Assembly (NCBI RefSeq): GCF_014654615.1
Contig: NZ_BNBB01000022.1
Span: 27,836 to 91,835, forward strand
Reading direction: 5' to 3'
Length of the DNA stretch: 64,000 bases
DNA from: Streptosporangium violaceochromogenes
GTDB lineage: Bacteria; Actinomycetota; Actinomycetes; Streptosporangiales; Streptosporangiaceae
This document shows positions 7,093 to 17,664 of the stretch, piece by piece; position 1 is the stretch's first letter, and each line of letters opens with the position of its first letter. Below the pieces are notes generated by a model. That model saw nothing but the letters and a program-made list of their open reading frames with translations, was not told the origin of the DNA and made no database searches. The translations under genes and the position numbers were made by a program.

Positions 7093-8946
7093 GTGACCAA
7101 GCAGGTTCAGCGACTCGACCGCGTGATCATCCGGTTCGCCGGCGACTCCGGCGACGGTATGCAACTGACCGGTGACCGCTTCACGGCGGGGACGGCGGAG
7201 TTCGGCAACGACCTGTCGACCCTGCCCAACTTCCCGGCGGAGATCCGCGCCCCCGCCGGCACCCTGCCGGGTGTGTCGAGCTTCCAGCTCCACTTCGCCG
7301 ACCACGACATCCTCACCCCGGGCGACGCGCCCAACGTCCTGGTCGCGATGAACCCCGCCGCCCTGAAGGCCAACCTCGGCGACCTGCCGCGCGGGGCCGA
7401 CGTCATCGCCAACGTCGACGAGTTCACCCGCCGCAACCTGCAGAAGGTGGGGTACGAGGCCAACCCCCTCGAAGACGACTCGCTCGCCGAGTGGCGGGTC
7501 CACGCGGTGCCGCTGACCTCGCTGACGGTCAGGGCGCTGGAGGGCTTCGCGCTGTCGAAGAAGGACGCCGAGCGCTGTAAGAACATGTTCGCCCTCGGTC
7601 TGCTGAGCTGGCTGTACCACCGGCCCACCGAGGCGACGATCCGGTTCCTGGAGAGCAAGTTCGCCAAGAGTCCCGACATCGCCAAGGCCAACATCGCGGC
7701 CTTCCAGGCGGGCTGGAACTACGGTGAGACCACCGAGTCCTTCTCGGTCTCCTACGAGGTCAAGCCGGCCAGGCTGGCCCCCGGCGTCTACCGCAACATC
7801 TCCGGCAACCAGGCGCTCGCCTACGGCCTGATCGCCGCGTCGGTGCGGTCGAGGCTGCCGCTGTTCCTCGGCTCCTACCCGATCACCCCGGCCAGTGACA
7901 TCCTGCACGAACTGTCCCGGCACAAGCGGTTCGGCATCCGCACCTTCCAGGCCGAGGACGAGATCGCGGGGGTCGGCGCGGCGCTCGGGGCCGCCTTCGG
8001 CGGAGCCCTGGGCGTCACCACGACCTCCGGGCCCGGGGTGGCGCTGAAGGCCGAGACCGTCGGCCTGGCCGTGACCACCGAGCTTCCGCTGATCGTGGTG
8101 GACGTGCAGCGGGCCGGGCCGAGCACCGGCATGCCCACCAAGACCGAGCAGACCGACCTGCTGATGGCGATGTACGGCCGCAACGGCGAGTCGCCGCTGC
8201 CGATCGTGGCGCCCTCCACCCCGTCCGACTGCTTCGACGCGGCCATCGAGGCCGCCCGGATCGCGGTGAAGTACCGCACGCCGGTCATGTTGCTCTCCGA
8301 CGGCTACCTCGCCAACGGCTCCGAGCCGTGGAAGGTCCCCTCGGCGGCCGACCTGCCGGACATCTCCACCGCGTTCGCGGACACGCCCAACGGTGACGAC
8401 GGCACGACGTTCCTGCCGTTCTCCCGCGATCCGGTGACCCTGGCCCGGCCCTGGGCGATCCCGGGCACCGCGGGGCTGGAGCACCGGATCGGCGGCATCG
8501 AGAAGGCCGACGGAACCGGCAACATCTCCTACGACCCCGGCAACCACGACCGGATGGTCCGGCTCCGCCAGGCCAAGATCGACGGGATCGCCCGGGACAT
8601 CCCGCCGCTGGAGGTCGACGACCCCGACGGCGGCGCCCGGGTGCTGGTGATCGGCTGGGGCTCCACCTACGGCCCGATCGCCGCGGCCGTGCGCAGGGTC
8701 CGCCGGGCCGGCGGCAGGGTGGCCCAGGCCCACCTGCGCCACCTCAACCCGCTGCCGGCCAACACCGGCGAGGTCTTGCGCTCCTACGACAGGGTGCTGC
8801 TGCCGGAGATCAACCTCGGCCAGCTCGCGCTGCTGCTGCGGGCGCGCTTCCTGGTCGACGTCATCGGCCACAACCGCGTGCGCGGGCTTCCGTTCAAGGC
8901 CGAGGAGCTGGCCGCAGTGATCCAGGACGTGATCGACAGTGAGTGA
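7093..8946 (+). CDS. korA: 2-oxoacid:ferredoxin oxidoreductase, fused gamma-alpha subunit
   Basis: Large subunit of 2-oxoglutarate (2-oxoacid):ferredoxin oxidoreductase, which decarboxylates the oxoacid to acyl-CoA and reduces ferredoxin; used in many actinobacteria in the TCA cycle. 617 residues. Residues about 10-190 are the gamma domain (VIIRFAGDSGDGMQLTGDRF). From about 235 the alpha domain begins (GNQALAYGLIAA, FLGSYPITPASDILHELSRH, EDEIAGVGAALGA, TTSGPG), which with KorB forms the TPP site; the C-terminal domain includes VLVIGWGSTYG. Start: GTG 7093 behind GAGGAGGACTGAGCT. korB overlaps by 8 bases. Confidence 0.93.
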   Translation: MTKQVQRLDRVIIRFAGDSGDGMQLTGDRFTAGTAEFGNDLSTLPNFPAEIRAPAGTLPGVSSFQLHFADHDILTPGDAPNVLVAMNPAALKANLGDLPRGADVIANVDEFTRRNLQKVGYEANPLEDDSLAEWRVHAVPLTSLTVRALEGFALSKKDAERCKNMFALGLLSWLYHRPTEATIRFLESKFAKSPDIAKANIAAFQAGWNYGETTESFSVSYEVKPARLAPGVYRNISGNQALAYGLIAASVRSRLPLFLGSYPITPASDILHELSRHKRFGIRTFQAEDEIAGVGAALGAAFGGALGVTTTSGPGVALKAETVGLAVTTELPLIVVDVQRAGPSTGMPTKTEQTDLLMAMYGRNGESPLPIVAPSTPSDCFDAAIEAARIAVKYRTPVMLLSDGYLANGSEPWKVPSAADLPDISTAFADTPNGDDGTTFLPFSRDPVTLARPWAIPGTAGLEHRIGGIEKADGTGNISYDPGNHDRMVRLRQAKIDGIARDIPPLEVDDPDGGARVLVIGWGSTYGPIAAAVRRVRRAGGRVAQAHLRHLNPLPANTGEVLRSYDRVLLPEINLGQLALLLRARFLVDVIGHNRVRGLPFKAEELAAVIQDVIDSE

Positions 8947-10015
8947 ACACAACGGCGACGTCAACGGCAACGGCGGGGGCGGCGCCCGCGGGGGGTTGTC
9001 CCTGGTGCCCAAGACCGGCGTCAAGCAGGCGATGAAGGACTTCAAGTCCGACCAGGAGGTCCGCTGGTGCCCAGGGTGCGGCGACTACGCGATCCTGGCC
9101 GCGGTCCAGTCGTTCGTCCCGGAGCTGGGCCTGCGGCGGGAGAACATGGTGTTCGTCTCGGGCATCGGCTGCTCGTCGCGGTTTCCGTACTACATGAACA
9201 CCTACGGGTTCCACTCGATCCACGGCCGTGCCCCGGCCATCGCCACGGGTCTGGCCGCCTCCCGGCCCGATCTGTCGGTCTGGGTGATCACCGGTGACGG
9301 GGACGCGCTGTCCATCGGCGGCAACCACCTGATCCACGCGCTGCGCCGCAACGTCAACCTGAACATCCTGCTGTTCAACAACCGGATCTACGGTCTGACC
9401 AAGGGGCAGTACTCCCCGACCTCCGAGGTCGGCAAGATCACGAAGTCCACCCCGATGGGCTCGCTGGACCGGCCGTTCAACCCGATCTCGCTGGCGCTGG
9501 GCGCCGAGGCCACCTTCGTGGCCCGGACCGTCGACTCCGACCGCAGGCACCTGCAGTCGGTGCTGCGCCAGGCCACCGAGCACCGGGGCGCCTCCCTGGT
9601 CGAGATCTACCAGAACTGCAACATCTTCAACGACGGCGCCTTCGACGCACTGAAGGACCCCGAGCAGCGTGACGACATCACGCTGCGCCTGGAGCACGGC
9701 CGGCCGATCGCGTCGGCCTCCAAGGCGGCACGGCGCACCGCCGACGGCGGCATCGAGGTCGTTCCGCGCTCGGAGGTGAGCGAGGAGGAGATCCTCGTCC
9801 ACGACGCCCACCGCGCCGACCCCTCGACGGCCTTCGCACTGTCCCGGCTGGACGAGCCCGCCTTCGAGCACGTTCCGATCGGCGTCTTCCGCAGTGTGGA
9901 GCGCCCGTCCTACGACGAGCTGATGGCCGATCAGCTCGCCGAGGCGGTCGACCGCGCGGGCTCCGGCGATCTCGACGGCCTTTTGATGGCCGGGGACACC
10001 TGGCGTATCGGCTGA
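8939..10015 (+). CDS. korB: 2-oxoacid:ferredoxin oxidoreductase, beta subunit
   Basis: TPP- and [4Fe-4S]-binding partner of KorA. 358 residues from GTG 8939, inside the end of korA. WCPGCGDYAIL near the start and GIGCSS supply cluster cysteines; a further Cys is in YQNCNIF. The TPP motif runs from GDGDALSIGG (about 118) to LFNN (about 145). The last 80 residues are a charged region usual for actinobacterial KorB. Together with KorA it forms the complete enzyme; the ferredoxin is encoded elsewhere. A strong hairpin follows at 10032-10060, so korAB with the leader peptide look like one transcript. Confidence 0.93.
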   Translation: MSEHNGDVNGNGGGGARGGLSLVPKTGVKQAMKDFKSDQEVRWCPGCGDYAILAAVQSFVPELGLRRENMVFVSGIGCSSRFPYYMNTYGFHSIHGRAPAIATGLAASRPDLSVWVITGDGDALSIGGNHLIHALRRNVNLNILLFNNRIYGLTKGQYSPTSEVGKITKSTPMGSLDRPFNPISLALGAEATFVARTVDSDRRHLQSVLRQATEHRGASLVEIYQNCNIFNDGAFDALKDPEQRDDITLRLEHGRPIASASKAARRTADGGIEVVPRSEVSEEEILVHDAHRADPSTAFALSRLDEPAFEHVPIGVFRSVERPSYDELMADQLAEAVDRAGSGDLDGLLMAGDTWRIG

Positions 10016-10031
10016 CACCGGCGAACGCGCG

Positions 10032-10060
10032 ACGAGACCGCCCGGATTGGGCGGTCTCGT
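10032..10060 (+). terminator. Rho-independent-type terminator after korB
   Basis: Perfect 12-bp stem, ACGAGACCGCCC, five-base loop GGATT, and the complementary arm, followed by TCCGTTTTC. It begins 16 bases after the korB stop. Confidence 0.8.
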
Positions 10061-10218
10061 TCCGTTTTCACGGCACGCCAATCCGTTTTCACGGGAAGTC
10101 GATACATTTCCCGCCCGCATCGGATCGTTCGGCAAGGTATGAAAAGCATGGGCCTGCCAGCCGGAGGCCGTCCGCCACAGCATTCGACGGAACTCGTTAC
10201 GCACACGGGAGAAGGCCC

Positions 10219-11199
10219 ATGCTTACCGCGCCGGTCTCTGCGGACACCCTTGCCGAAGATCAGGAGGATCTCCACTGGCACGGCGCGTCCGTGCTGGTCA
10301 CCGGGGCCACGGGCTTCATCGGAGCCCACCTGGTGCGGCGCCTGGGCGCGCTCGGCGCGCGGGTGCACGCCGTCAGCCGTACCCCCGGGAAGAAGGCCGG
10401 CCACGGCGAGACCTGGCACGTCGCCGACGTCGGCGACGCCGAGGCGGTGGAGAGTCTGGTCGGCTCCGTCCGGCCCGCCGTGGTCTTCCATCTCGCCAGT
10501 GAGGTCGCCGGCGCCAGGGACCCGCGACTCGTCCGGCCGATGCTGGAGAGCAACCTCGCCGGTGCGGTCAACCTGCTGACGACGGTCACCGCGAGGCCGG
10601 GCACCCGGGTGGTGCTGGCCGGCTCGCTGGAGGAGCCCCGGCCGGGGGAGGGCGAGGCCGCGCCGTCCTCGCCCTACGCGGTCGCCAAGTGGGCCGCCAG
10701 CGGCTACGCCCGGATGTTCCACGAGCTGTGGGATGTCGCGGTGACCATCTTGCGCATCGGAATGGTCTACGGGCCGGGCCAGAACGACACCACGAAGCTG
10801 GTCCCCTACGTGACGCTCTCGCTGCTGCGCGGCGAGGAACCGTGTCTCGGCAGCGGGACGCGCCTGCTGGACTGGGTCTACGTGGACGACGTGGTCGACG
10901 CCTTCCTGGCCGCGGGCAGGGTTCCGGAGGCGGCCGGCCGGAGTTTCGACATCGGCACCGGGACCCGGACGTCCATCCGCGACACCGTTGAGCTGCTCGG
11001 CCGGATCGTCGGGAGCCCGCCGCGTCCTCGGTACGGCGCGCTCTCCGACCGCCCGCTGGACAGCGCCCGGATCGCCGACATCGCGCCCGCGGCGGAAACG
11101 CTGCGCTGGCGTCCCGGGGTCGGGCTGGAGGAGGGGCTCCGCCGTACCGTCGCCTGGTATGCGAAACACCCGGAGACGGACGGACCACACGATATTTAA
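10219..11199 (+). CDS. NAD-dependent nucleotide-sugar epimerase/dehydratase (extended SDR)
   Basis: 326 residues. Rossmann motif GATGFIG near residue 29, and the catalytic Tyr/Lys in SPYAVAKWA; VLAGSLEEP replaces the usual Ser/Thr strand. LRIGMVYGPGQNDTTKLVPY and DWVYVDDVVDAFLAA are standard for sugar-nucleotide epimerases and 4,6-dehydratases. The substrate cannot be read from sequence. It opens the plus-strand arm of the polysaccharide locus. Start: ATG 10219 behind GGAGAAGG. GDP- or dTDP-hexose modification is most likely given the AlgD-like enzyme 3 kb downstream, but that is inference. Confidence 0.8.
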   Translation: MLTAPVSADTLAEDQEDLHWHGASVLVTGATGFIGAHLVRRLGALGARVHAVSRTPGKKAGHGETWHVADVGDAEAVESLVGSVRPAVVFHLASEVAGARDPRLVRPMLESNLAGAVNLLTTVTARPGTRVVLAGSLEEPRPGEGEAAPSSPYAVAKWAASGYARMFHELWDVAVTILRIGMVYGPGQNDTTKLVPYVTLSLLRGEEPCLGSGTRLLDWVYVDDVVDAFLAAGRVPEAAGRSFDIGTGTRTSIRDTVELLGRIVGSPPRPRYGALSDRPLDSARIADIAPAAETLRWRPGVGLEEGLRRTVAWYAKHPETDGPHDI

Positions 11200-11343
11200 A
11201 CCGCCCAAAAACTGATATATCGACTGGATTAGGTAATCGGAATTTTTCCGGAAGTGCCTGTAACGGGGTGCCGTGACGCCCGATATCAATGGGGGCTAAA
11301 CATCGCAAGGCGCCACTCCCTCCGTCGGAGTGCCGGATCAGAA
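11200..11343. other. AT-rich intergenic stretch
   Basis: No gene. Contains GATATTTAAA, CTGATATATCG and GGAATTTTTCCGG, far richer in A+T than the surroundings; likely promoter region of the next gene. Confidence 0.5.
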
Positions 11344-12021
11344 GTGAGGACGCTGGTGCATTCGGTCGTCAATCTCACGGTGCACGGCATCGGCCCCGTC
11401 GACCGCGAACTGGACCCCGACGAGGACGTGTTCTGGGTCGGCGTCGAGCAGTTCGAGCAGGTGCTCGACGCGGCGGCGGGGCGCCGGGACGTCCACATCA
11501 CCTTCGACGACGGCAACGCCTCCGACGTGGAGATCGCCCTTCCCCGGCTGGTCGAGCGCGGCCTCACCGCGGAGTTCTTCGTGCTCGCCGGACGCCTCGG
11601 CGAGCCGGGCAGACTGGACGCCGACGGCGTCCGCGAGCTGATGGCCTCGGGCATGCGGATCGGCTCGCACGGCTGGGCACATCGCGACTGGCGGAAGCTG
11701 AGCACCGAGCAGGTGCGCCAGGAGACCGAGGACGCCCACCGGGTTCTCGGCGAGATCACCGGGCATCCGGTGTCACGGGTGGCGATCCCGTTCGGCTCCT
11801 ACGACGCCGGGGTGCTCGGCATGCTGCGCCGGGCGAAGGTGACCTGCGCCTACACCTGCGACGGCGGACGGGCCAGGCCGGGGACGTGGCTCCAGCCGCG
11901 TGACAGCCTGCGGCACGACCTCGACGCGGCCTGGATCGCGCGGGTCATGGACGGAACGCCGTCGCTGCCGCTCCGGGCCCGGCGGATCGCCGCGCGAACG
12001 TTCAAGCGTCTGCGGAGATAG
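11344..12021 (+). CDS. Cytoplasmic-looking polysaccharide deacetylase (NodB fold)
   Basis: 225-residue CE4-like protein without signal peptide. HITFDDGNASD carries the catalytic Asp and metal Asp; SHGWAHRDW the metal histidines; IPFGSYD corresponds to the RPPxG motif. The third and later motifs are short, as in small deacetylases that act on lipid-linked or nucleotide sugars. It ends in an Arg-rich tail (RARRIAARTFKRLRR) that may hold it at the membrane surface. I chose GTG 11344; GTG 11356 is also possible. Upstream codons are not convincing as coding. It probably N-deacetylates a sugar of the repeat unit (inference). Confidence 0.75.
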   Translation: MRTLVHSVVNLTVHGIGPVDRELDPDEDVFWVGVEQFEQVLDAAAGRRDVHITFDDGNASDVEIALPRLVERGLTAEFFVLAGRLGEPGRLDADGVRELMASGMRIGSHGWAHRDWRKLSTEQVRQETEDAHRVLGEITGHPVSRVAIPFGSYDAGVLGMLRRAKVTCAYTCDGGRARPGTWLQPRDSLRHDLDAAWIARVMDGTPSLPLRARRIAARTFKRLRR

Positions 12022-12087
12022 GCCGGCGGAAACGACAGCGGTGTGAAACGCGGTAAAAGCCCTCTGCCCTAGGACGATGACCTGCAC

Positions 12088-13017
12088 ATGACACCTGGTA
12101 CACCCCGGATCGCCATAGTGATCGTCACCTACAACAGCGCACAGATCCTTCCCGGTTGTCTGCGTTCGCTCCGTGACGGCTCACAAGGTGTCCACCTCGC
12201 CCACGTGGTCGTGGCCGACAACGCCTCGAAGGACGACTCGATCGCGCTCGCGCTCGCCGAGAAGACCGCCGATCTGCCGATCCGCGCCGTCCAGCTCGGG
12301 CGGAACGCCGGCTACGCCGCCGCGATCAACGCGGGCGTCGACACCCTCGACCTCGACACCCTCGACGCCGTCATGGTGATCAACCCCGACTGCAGGCTGC
12401 GGCCGGGCTCGCTCCTCCCCCTCGCCGAGGCGCTGCGGCGGCCCAGATGCGGCATCGCGGCACCGCTCCTGATCAATCCCGACGGCAGCCTCCAGCCCTC
12501 GTTGCGCAGAATGCCCAGCGTGGGCAGGGCGCTGGCCGAGGCGGTGATCGGCGGAAACCTCGCCGGCCGGATCGGCAGGCTGGGAGAGATGGTCACCGAC
12601 CCCCGGGCCTACGACAGGGCCGCGCCTGTGGCCTGGGCCACCGGCGCGGCCATGCTCGTCTCCGCCGCCGCCATCAAGGAGATCGGCGCCTGGGACGAGT
12701 CCTTCCTGCTCTACAGCGAGGAGACCGAGTTCGCGCTGCGGGCCGCGGACCACGGCTGGACGTTCTGGTACGAGCCGGCGTCGGTGGTCGAGCACATCGG
12801 CGGCGACTCGGGCGTCAACCCCGTCCTGGCCTCACTGCTCACCGTCAACAAGGTCACGCTCTTCCGCCGGCGACGGGGCGGCGCGGCCTCGTTCGCCTAC
12901 TATCTCGCGGTCGTGCTCGGCGAGGCGGTCCGCGCGCTCGCGGGACGGCGTACCTCACGGGCCTCGGTCGTGGCGCTGCTGCGGCCGTCACGCCGGATCC
13001 GCGAGCTGGCGGACTGA
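12088..13017 (+). CDS. Family 2 glycosyltransferase, rhamnosyltransferase-like
   Basis: 309-residue GT-A glycosyltransferase. IAIVIVTYNSAQILPGCLRS is the nucleotide-binding start, ADNASKDDS follows, then GRNAGYAAAINAG, and VINPDCRL, the acidic metal-binding motif. WATGAAMLVSAAAIKEIG and WDESFLLYSEETEFALRAA match the acceptor region of the WbbL/rhamnosyltransferase subfamily. A dTDP-rhamnose pathway is encoded in the same locus (36.7-40.3 kb), which fits, though the donor is not proven. Start ATG 12088 has no strong ribosome site. Confidence 0.82.
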   Translation: MTPGTPRIAIVIVTYNSAQILPGCLRSLRDGSQGVHLAHVVVADNASKDDSIALALAEKTADLPIRAVQLGRNAGYAAAINAGVDTLDLDTLDAVMVINPDCRLRPGSLLPLAEALRRPRCGIAAPLLINPDGSLQPSLRRMPSVGRALAEAVIGGNLAGRIGRLGEMVTDPRAYDRAAPVAWATGAAMLVSAAAIKEIGAWDESFLLYSEETEFALRAADHGWTFWYEPASVVEHIGGDSGVNPVLASLLTVNKVTLFRRRRGGAASFAYYLAVVLGEAVRALAGRRTSRASVVALLRPSRRIRELAD

Positions 13018-13042
13018 CCGGCCACCAGGGGGGGAGGAGACG

Positions 13043-14152
13043 ATGAGCATGCCCGCGAGCGAGGCGTCCCCGGGCACCCGGAAGCCGATCGCGATCACCG
13101 CGCTGCGCACGGTCGGCTTCGAGGCGCTCACCGGCGAGGAACTGGACGCCTGGCACCTGATCCGGGCGGCCGACCCACTGCTGGACAGCCCCTACTTCCA
13201 CCCCGGTTTCGCCGCGGCCGTACACGCCAGCGGGCGCGAGGTGCGGGTCGCGGTGGGCAGGGACGGGACGGGCGCGGTCCGGGCGCTGCTGCCCCATCAC
13301 CGTGAGCGGTCGCTGATCAGGCCCGCGGGCTGGCCCGCCGCGGACTTCCAGGGGCCCGTGCTCGCCCGGGGCTTCTCCCTGTCCCCGCCGGCCCTGCTCA
13401 CCGGCGGGGTCCGCGGGTTCGAGTTCGACCACCTCATCGAGGGGTACGCCGACTTCGAGCCGTGGGTGGAATCGCGCCGCCCGTCCCCCTTCCTGGACGT
13501 CTCCGGCGGCCTGGAGGGGTATCTGGGCCGCGCCTCGCGCAGCGGCAAGGACAACATGGGCCAGGCCCGCCGCCGCGCCGCGAAGGCCGAGCGGGCCCAC
13601 GGCGCGGTGCGGTTCGTCGCCGACTCCACCGACCCGGAGCTCCTGGAGCGGGTGGTGGAGCTGAAACGCGCGCAGTACGCCGTCACCGGGGCCAAGGACT
13701 ACTTCGCCGAGCCGGACCGCCGTGACCTGCTGACCCGGCTGCTGCACGTCCGCGACCCCTCCTTCGGCGGGGTGCTGTCGGCCCTGTACGCCGGCCCGCA
13801 CCTGCTCGCGGCGCACTTCGGGATACGGTCCGGCGGGGTGCTGCACTGGTGGTTCCCGGTCTACGACCCCTCCTTCTCCCACCTCGCGCCCGGATGGATG
13901 CTGCTGCGCGAGCTCGTCGTCGCCGCGCCGACCCTCGGCGTCACGCGCATCGACCTCGGACGGGGGGAGGACGAGTACAAACGACGCGCCAAAACCGGCG
14001 AAACCCTGGTGTGCCAGGGGCTCGTGACGCGTAGTCCCGCGCGGCGGGCCCTGCGCCGGGCGCGGGACTCCGTGACCGGCGCGATGAGGTCGTCCGTGCT
14101 CGGCCCCGGCCTGAGAAAAATCGTGCACGGTCTCCGAGCACTAAGCCGATGA
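13043..14152 (+). CDS. CelD/BcsL-type GNAT acyltransferase (BioF2-like)
   Basis: 369 residues. The C-terminal half is a double-GNAT fold protein of the kind called CelD or BcsL and found in polysaccharide loci: SRSGKDNMGQARRR, VVELKRAQY, LLAAHFGIRSGGVLHWWFP, then LGVTRIDLGRGEDEYKRR, the family signature. It probably transfers an acyl group from acyl-CoA to a sugar of the polymer or its precursor in the cytoplasm. Related FemAB proteins use aminoacyl-tRNA instead, a less likely alternative. Strong ribosome site GGGGGGGAGGAGACG before ATG 13043; starts 25 bases after the glycosyltransferase. Confidence 0.8.
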   Translation: MSMPASEASPGTRKPIAITALRTVGFEALTGEELDAWHLIRAADPLLDSPYFHPGFAAAVHASGREVRVAVGRDGTGAVRALLPHHRERSLIRPAGWPAADFQGPVLARGFSLSPPALLTGGVRGFEFDHLIEGYADFEPWVESRRPSPFLDVSGGLEGYLGRASRSGKDNMGQARRRAAKAERAHGAVRFVADSTDPELLERVVELKRAQYAVTGAKDYFAEPDRRDLLTRLLHVRDPSFGGVLSALYAGPHLLAAHFGIRSGGVLHWWFPVYDPSFSHLAPGWMLLRELVVAAPTLGVTRIDLGRGEDEYKRRAKTGETLVCQGLVTRSPARRALRRARDSVTGAMRSSVLGPGLRKIVHGLRALSR

Positions 14153-14300
14153 TATATCCGGAATATACCGTGAATAATTTACAACCACCTAACAATGACA
14201 AAAAGTCACTCGGCCGTCCGGAAAACCGGGCGGGCGCCGGGAAAACGCGCCTCTCGCCCCGCGAACGGCCGGCACGTGACGCGATGGAGGCAGCGCAGAG
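14153..14300. other. AT-rich promoter-like gap
   Basis: No gene. Contains GATATATCCGGAATATACC, GAATAATTTACAACC and ACAATGACAAAAAG. Very AT-rich compared with flanking genes, probably the promoter of the dehydrogenase unit. Confidence 0.45.
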
Positions 14301-15606
<1,306 letters not shown>

Positions 15607-15617
<11 letters not shown>

Positions 15618-16782
15618 AGCACTCATTCTCGTCGAGAACCTCTCCGTCCCCTTCGACCGGCGGGTCTGGCAGGAGAGCACCACCCTGCGCGACGCCGGGT
15701 GGGACGTGCACGTCATCTGCCCCCGCGGCACCACGCGGGACACCGAGCCCCACGTCGAGATAGAGGGGGTGAACATCCACCGCTACCCCCTGCGGGCCGC
15801 GACCGGCGGGCCCCTGGGCTACGTGCAGGAGTACGGCACGGCACTGTGGCACACCCTCCGGCTGGCCCGGCGGATCGGCCCGGTGGACGTCGTGCACGCC
15901 TGCAACCCGCCGGACCTGCTGTTCCTCGTGGCGCTGATGCTCAAGCGGCGCGGCGCGCGGTTCGTGTTCGACCAGCACGACCTGGTCCCCGAGCTCTACC
16001 TGTCCCGGTTCGACCGGGGCGAGGACTTCCTGTACCGGGCGGTGTGCCGGCTCGAACGACTCACCTACCGGGCGGCCGACGTGGTCATCGCGACCAACGA
16101 GAGCTACCGCGACGTCGCGATCACCCGGGGCGGCAAACGGCCCGAGGAGGTGTTCGTGGTGCGCAGCGCGCCCACCGTCGAGCGGTTCCACCAGGTCCCC
16201 GTCGAGGAGGCGCTCAAGCGGGGCAAACCCCACCTATTGTGCTACCTGGGCGTGATGGGCCCGCAGGACGGGGTCGACTACGCGCTGCGCGCGCTGGCCA
16301 GGCTCCGCGACGAGCAGGGCCGTACGGACTGGCACGCGGTGTTCGTCGGCGGTGGGGACACCTTCCAGGACATGATCGCCCTCTCCCACCGGCTGGGCCT
16401 GTCCGACCTCGTCGAGTTCACCGGGCGGATCCCGGACGAGGACCTGCTGCGCCACCTCTCGGCGGCGGACGTCTGCCTGGCGCCCGACCCCCTCAACCCG
16501 CTCAACGACGTCTCCACCATGAACAAGATCATGGAGTACATGGCCATGTCCCGCCCGATCGTCTCCTTCGACCTGAGGGAGGCCAGGGTCTCGGCGGGGG
16601 AGGCCGCGCTGTACGCGCCCCCCAACGACGAGTCGCAGTTCGCCAAACTGGTCGGCCGCCTGCTCGACGACCCCGATGAGCGCCACCGCATGGGAGAGAT
16701 CGGCAGAGCCCGCGTCAGCGGGCCCCTGTCGTGGGAACGGTCCAGAATCGCGCTTCTGGCCGCCTACAAGGCCGTCGGCTGA
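15607..16782 (+). CDS. Family 4 glycosyltransferase
   Basis: 391-residue GT-B enzyme. It opens with ALILVENLSVPFDRRVW, then GWDVHVICPRG, a signature of a common actinobacterial exopolysaccharide glycosyltransferase. The donor-binding half contains VFVGGGDTF, VEFTGRIPDEDL and ADVCLAPDPLNPLNDVSTMNK; the EX7E-type motif lies around IMEYMAMSRPIVSFDLREA. Translation seems to start at TTG 15607, inside the end of the dehydrogenase gene, so the pair is coupled; a CTG slightly upstream is an alternative. It probably uses a nucleotide sugar made in this locus and acts at the inner membrane face. Confidence 0.83.
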
Positions 16783-16836
16783 AGCAATGGCCGGGGAAGA
16801 CCCCGTCTGTGTCCGAAAAGAACAAAGGTGGTCGCC

Positions 16837-17592
16837 ATGAGCGTCCTTGTCGACTTCATCACCATCGAAGAGCTCGGCTCCGCCCCGGAGATCGGGGCGG
16901 TGAGCGTGAACGCGCTGGCGAGGGCGGTCCGCCGCCCCTACCGCTGGCTACGCCGTACCGCGGCCCACCTGCTGTTCGAGCGGCGGTACGGCGTGCGGAC
17001 CTCGGAGGTGGTGGATCTGGAGGAGTTCGGGCTCGCCGGTGACGAGCGGGTCTACTACGTGGCGGCGACCTGGAACAGCCTGCGGCGCACCCTGCCCAGG
17101 CGGGAGGTCGGCGGGGACGACGTGTTCATCGACCTCGGCTCCGGCATGGGGCGGATGGTGCTGGAGGCGGCCTGGCGCTACCCGTTCAGGAAGGTGATCG
17201 GCGTCGAGCTGTCCGGCCGGCTCAACGACATCGCGCGGCGGAACATCACCGGGACCCGCCTCCGGCTGCGCTGCCCGGATGTGGAGCTCGTCCACTCGGA
17301 CGTGCTCGACTACGAGATCCCCGAGGACGTCAGCGTGGTGTTCCTCAACAACCCCTTCCGGGGCGAGACCTTCGCGACGGTGATCAGAAGGCTGCTGGCG
17401 ACCGTGGACCGCAACCCCCGCCGGGTCACGGTGATCTACTACAACCCGGCCGAGGAGGAGTTCCTGCTGAGCACCGGCCGCTTCCGCCACACGGGGACGG
17501 TGAAGGCGCGGCCCGACGCCGAGCGGGACAGCCCGTTCGGCTGGATCAAGACGTATACCGTCACCGGGCGGGCCGGCGACCAAGACCGGTGA
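16837..17592 (+). CDS. Class I SAM-dependent methyltransferase
   Basis: 251 residues. Motif I is FIDLGSGMGRMVLEAA, motif II VIGVELSGRLNDIARRN, and motif IV VVFLNNPFRGETF. The NNPF form resembles N-methyltransferases and DNA methylases (NPPY/NPPF), but the short size and position make a sugar or small-molecule methyltransferase likely. The first 75 residues (FERRYGVRTSEVVDLEEFGL) are typical of a group found in polysaccharide loci. Start ATG 16837 with AAAGGTGG upstream; GTG 16828 is possible. Target unknown. Confidence 0.75.
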   Translation: MSVLVDFITIEELGSAPEIGAVSVNALARAVRRPYRWLRRTAAHLLFERRYGVRTSEVVDLEEFGLAGDERVYYVAATWNSLRRTLPRREVGGDDVFIDLGSGMGRMVLEAAWRYPFRKVIGVELSGRLNDIARRNITGTRLRLRCPDVELVHSDVLDYEIPEDVSVVFLNNPFRGETFATVIRRLLATVDRNPRRVTVIYYNPAEEEFLLSTGRFRHTGTVKARPDAERDSPFGWIKTYTVTGRAGDQDR

Positions 17593-17620
17593 CCGGCTCC
17601 CATGACGGAGACTCTCGCAC

Positions 17621-17644
17621 GGCCCGGCGCCGCCGGACCGGGCC
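17621..17644. terminator. Hairpin between convergent genes
   Basis: GGCCCGG, ten-base loop, CCGGGCC, in the 72-base gap between the methyltransferase (plus) and glycosyltransferase (minus) stops. No U-run. Could serve both directions; weak evidence. Confidence 0.35.
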
Positions 17645-17664
17645 AGGCCGCGGCTGCGGGCGGG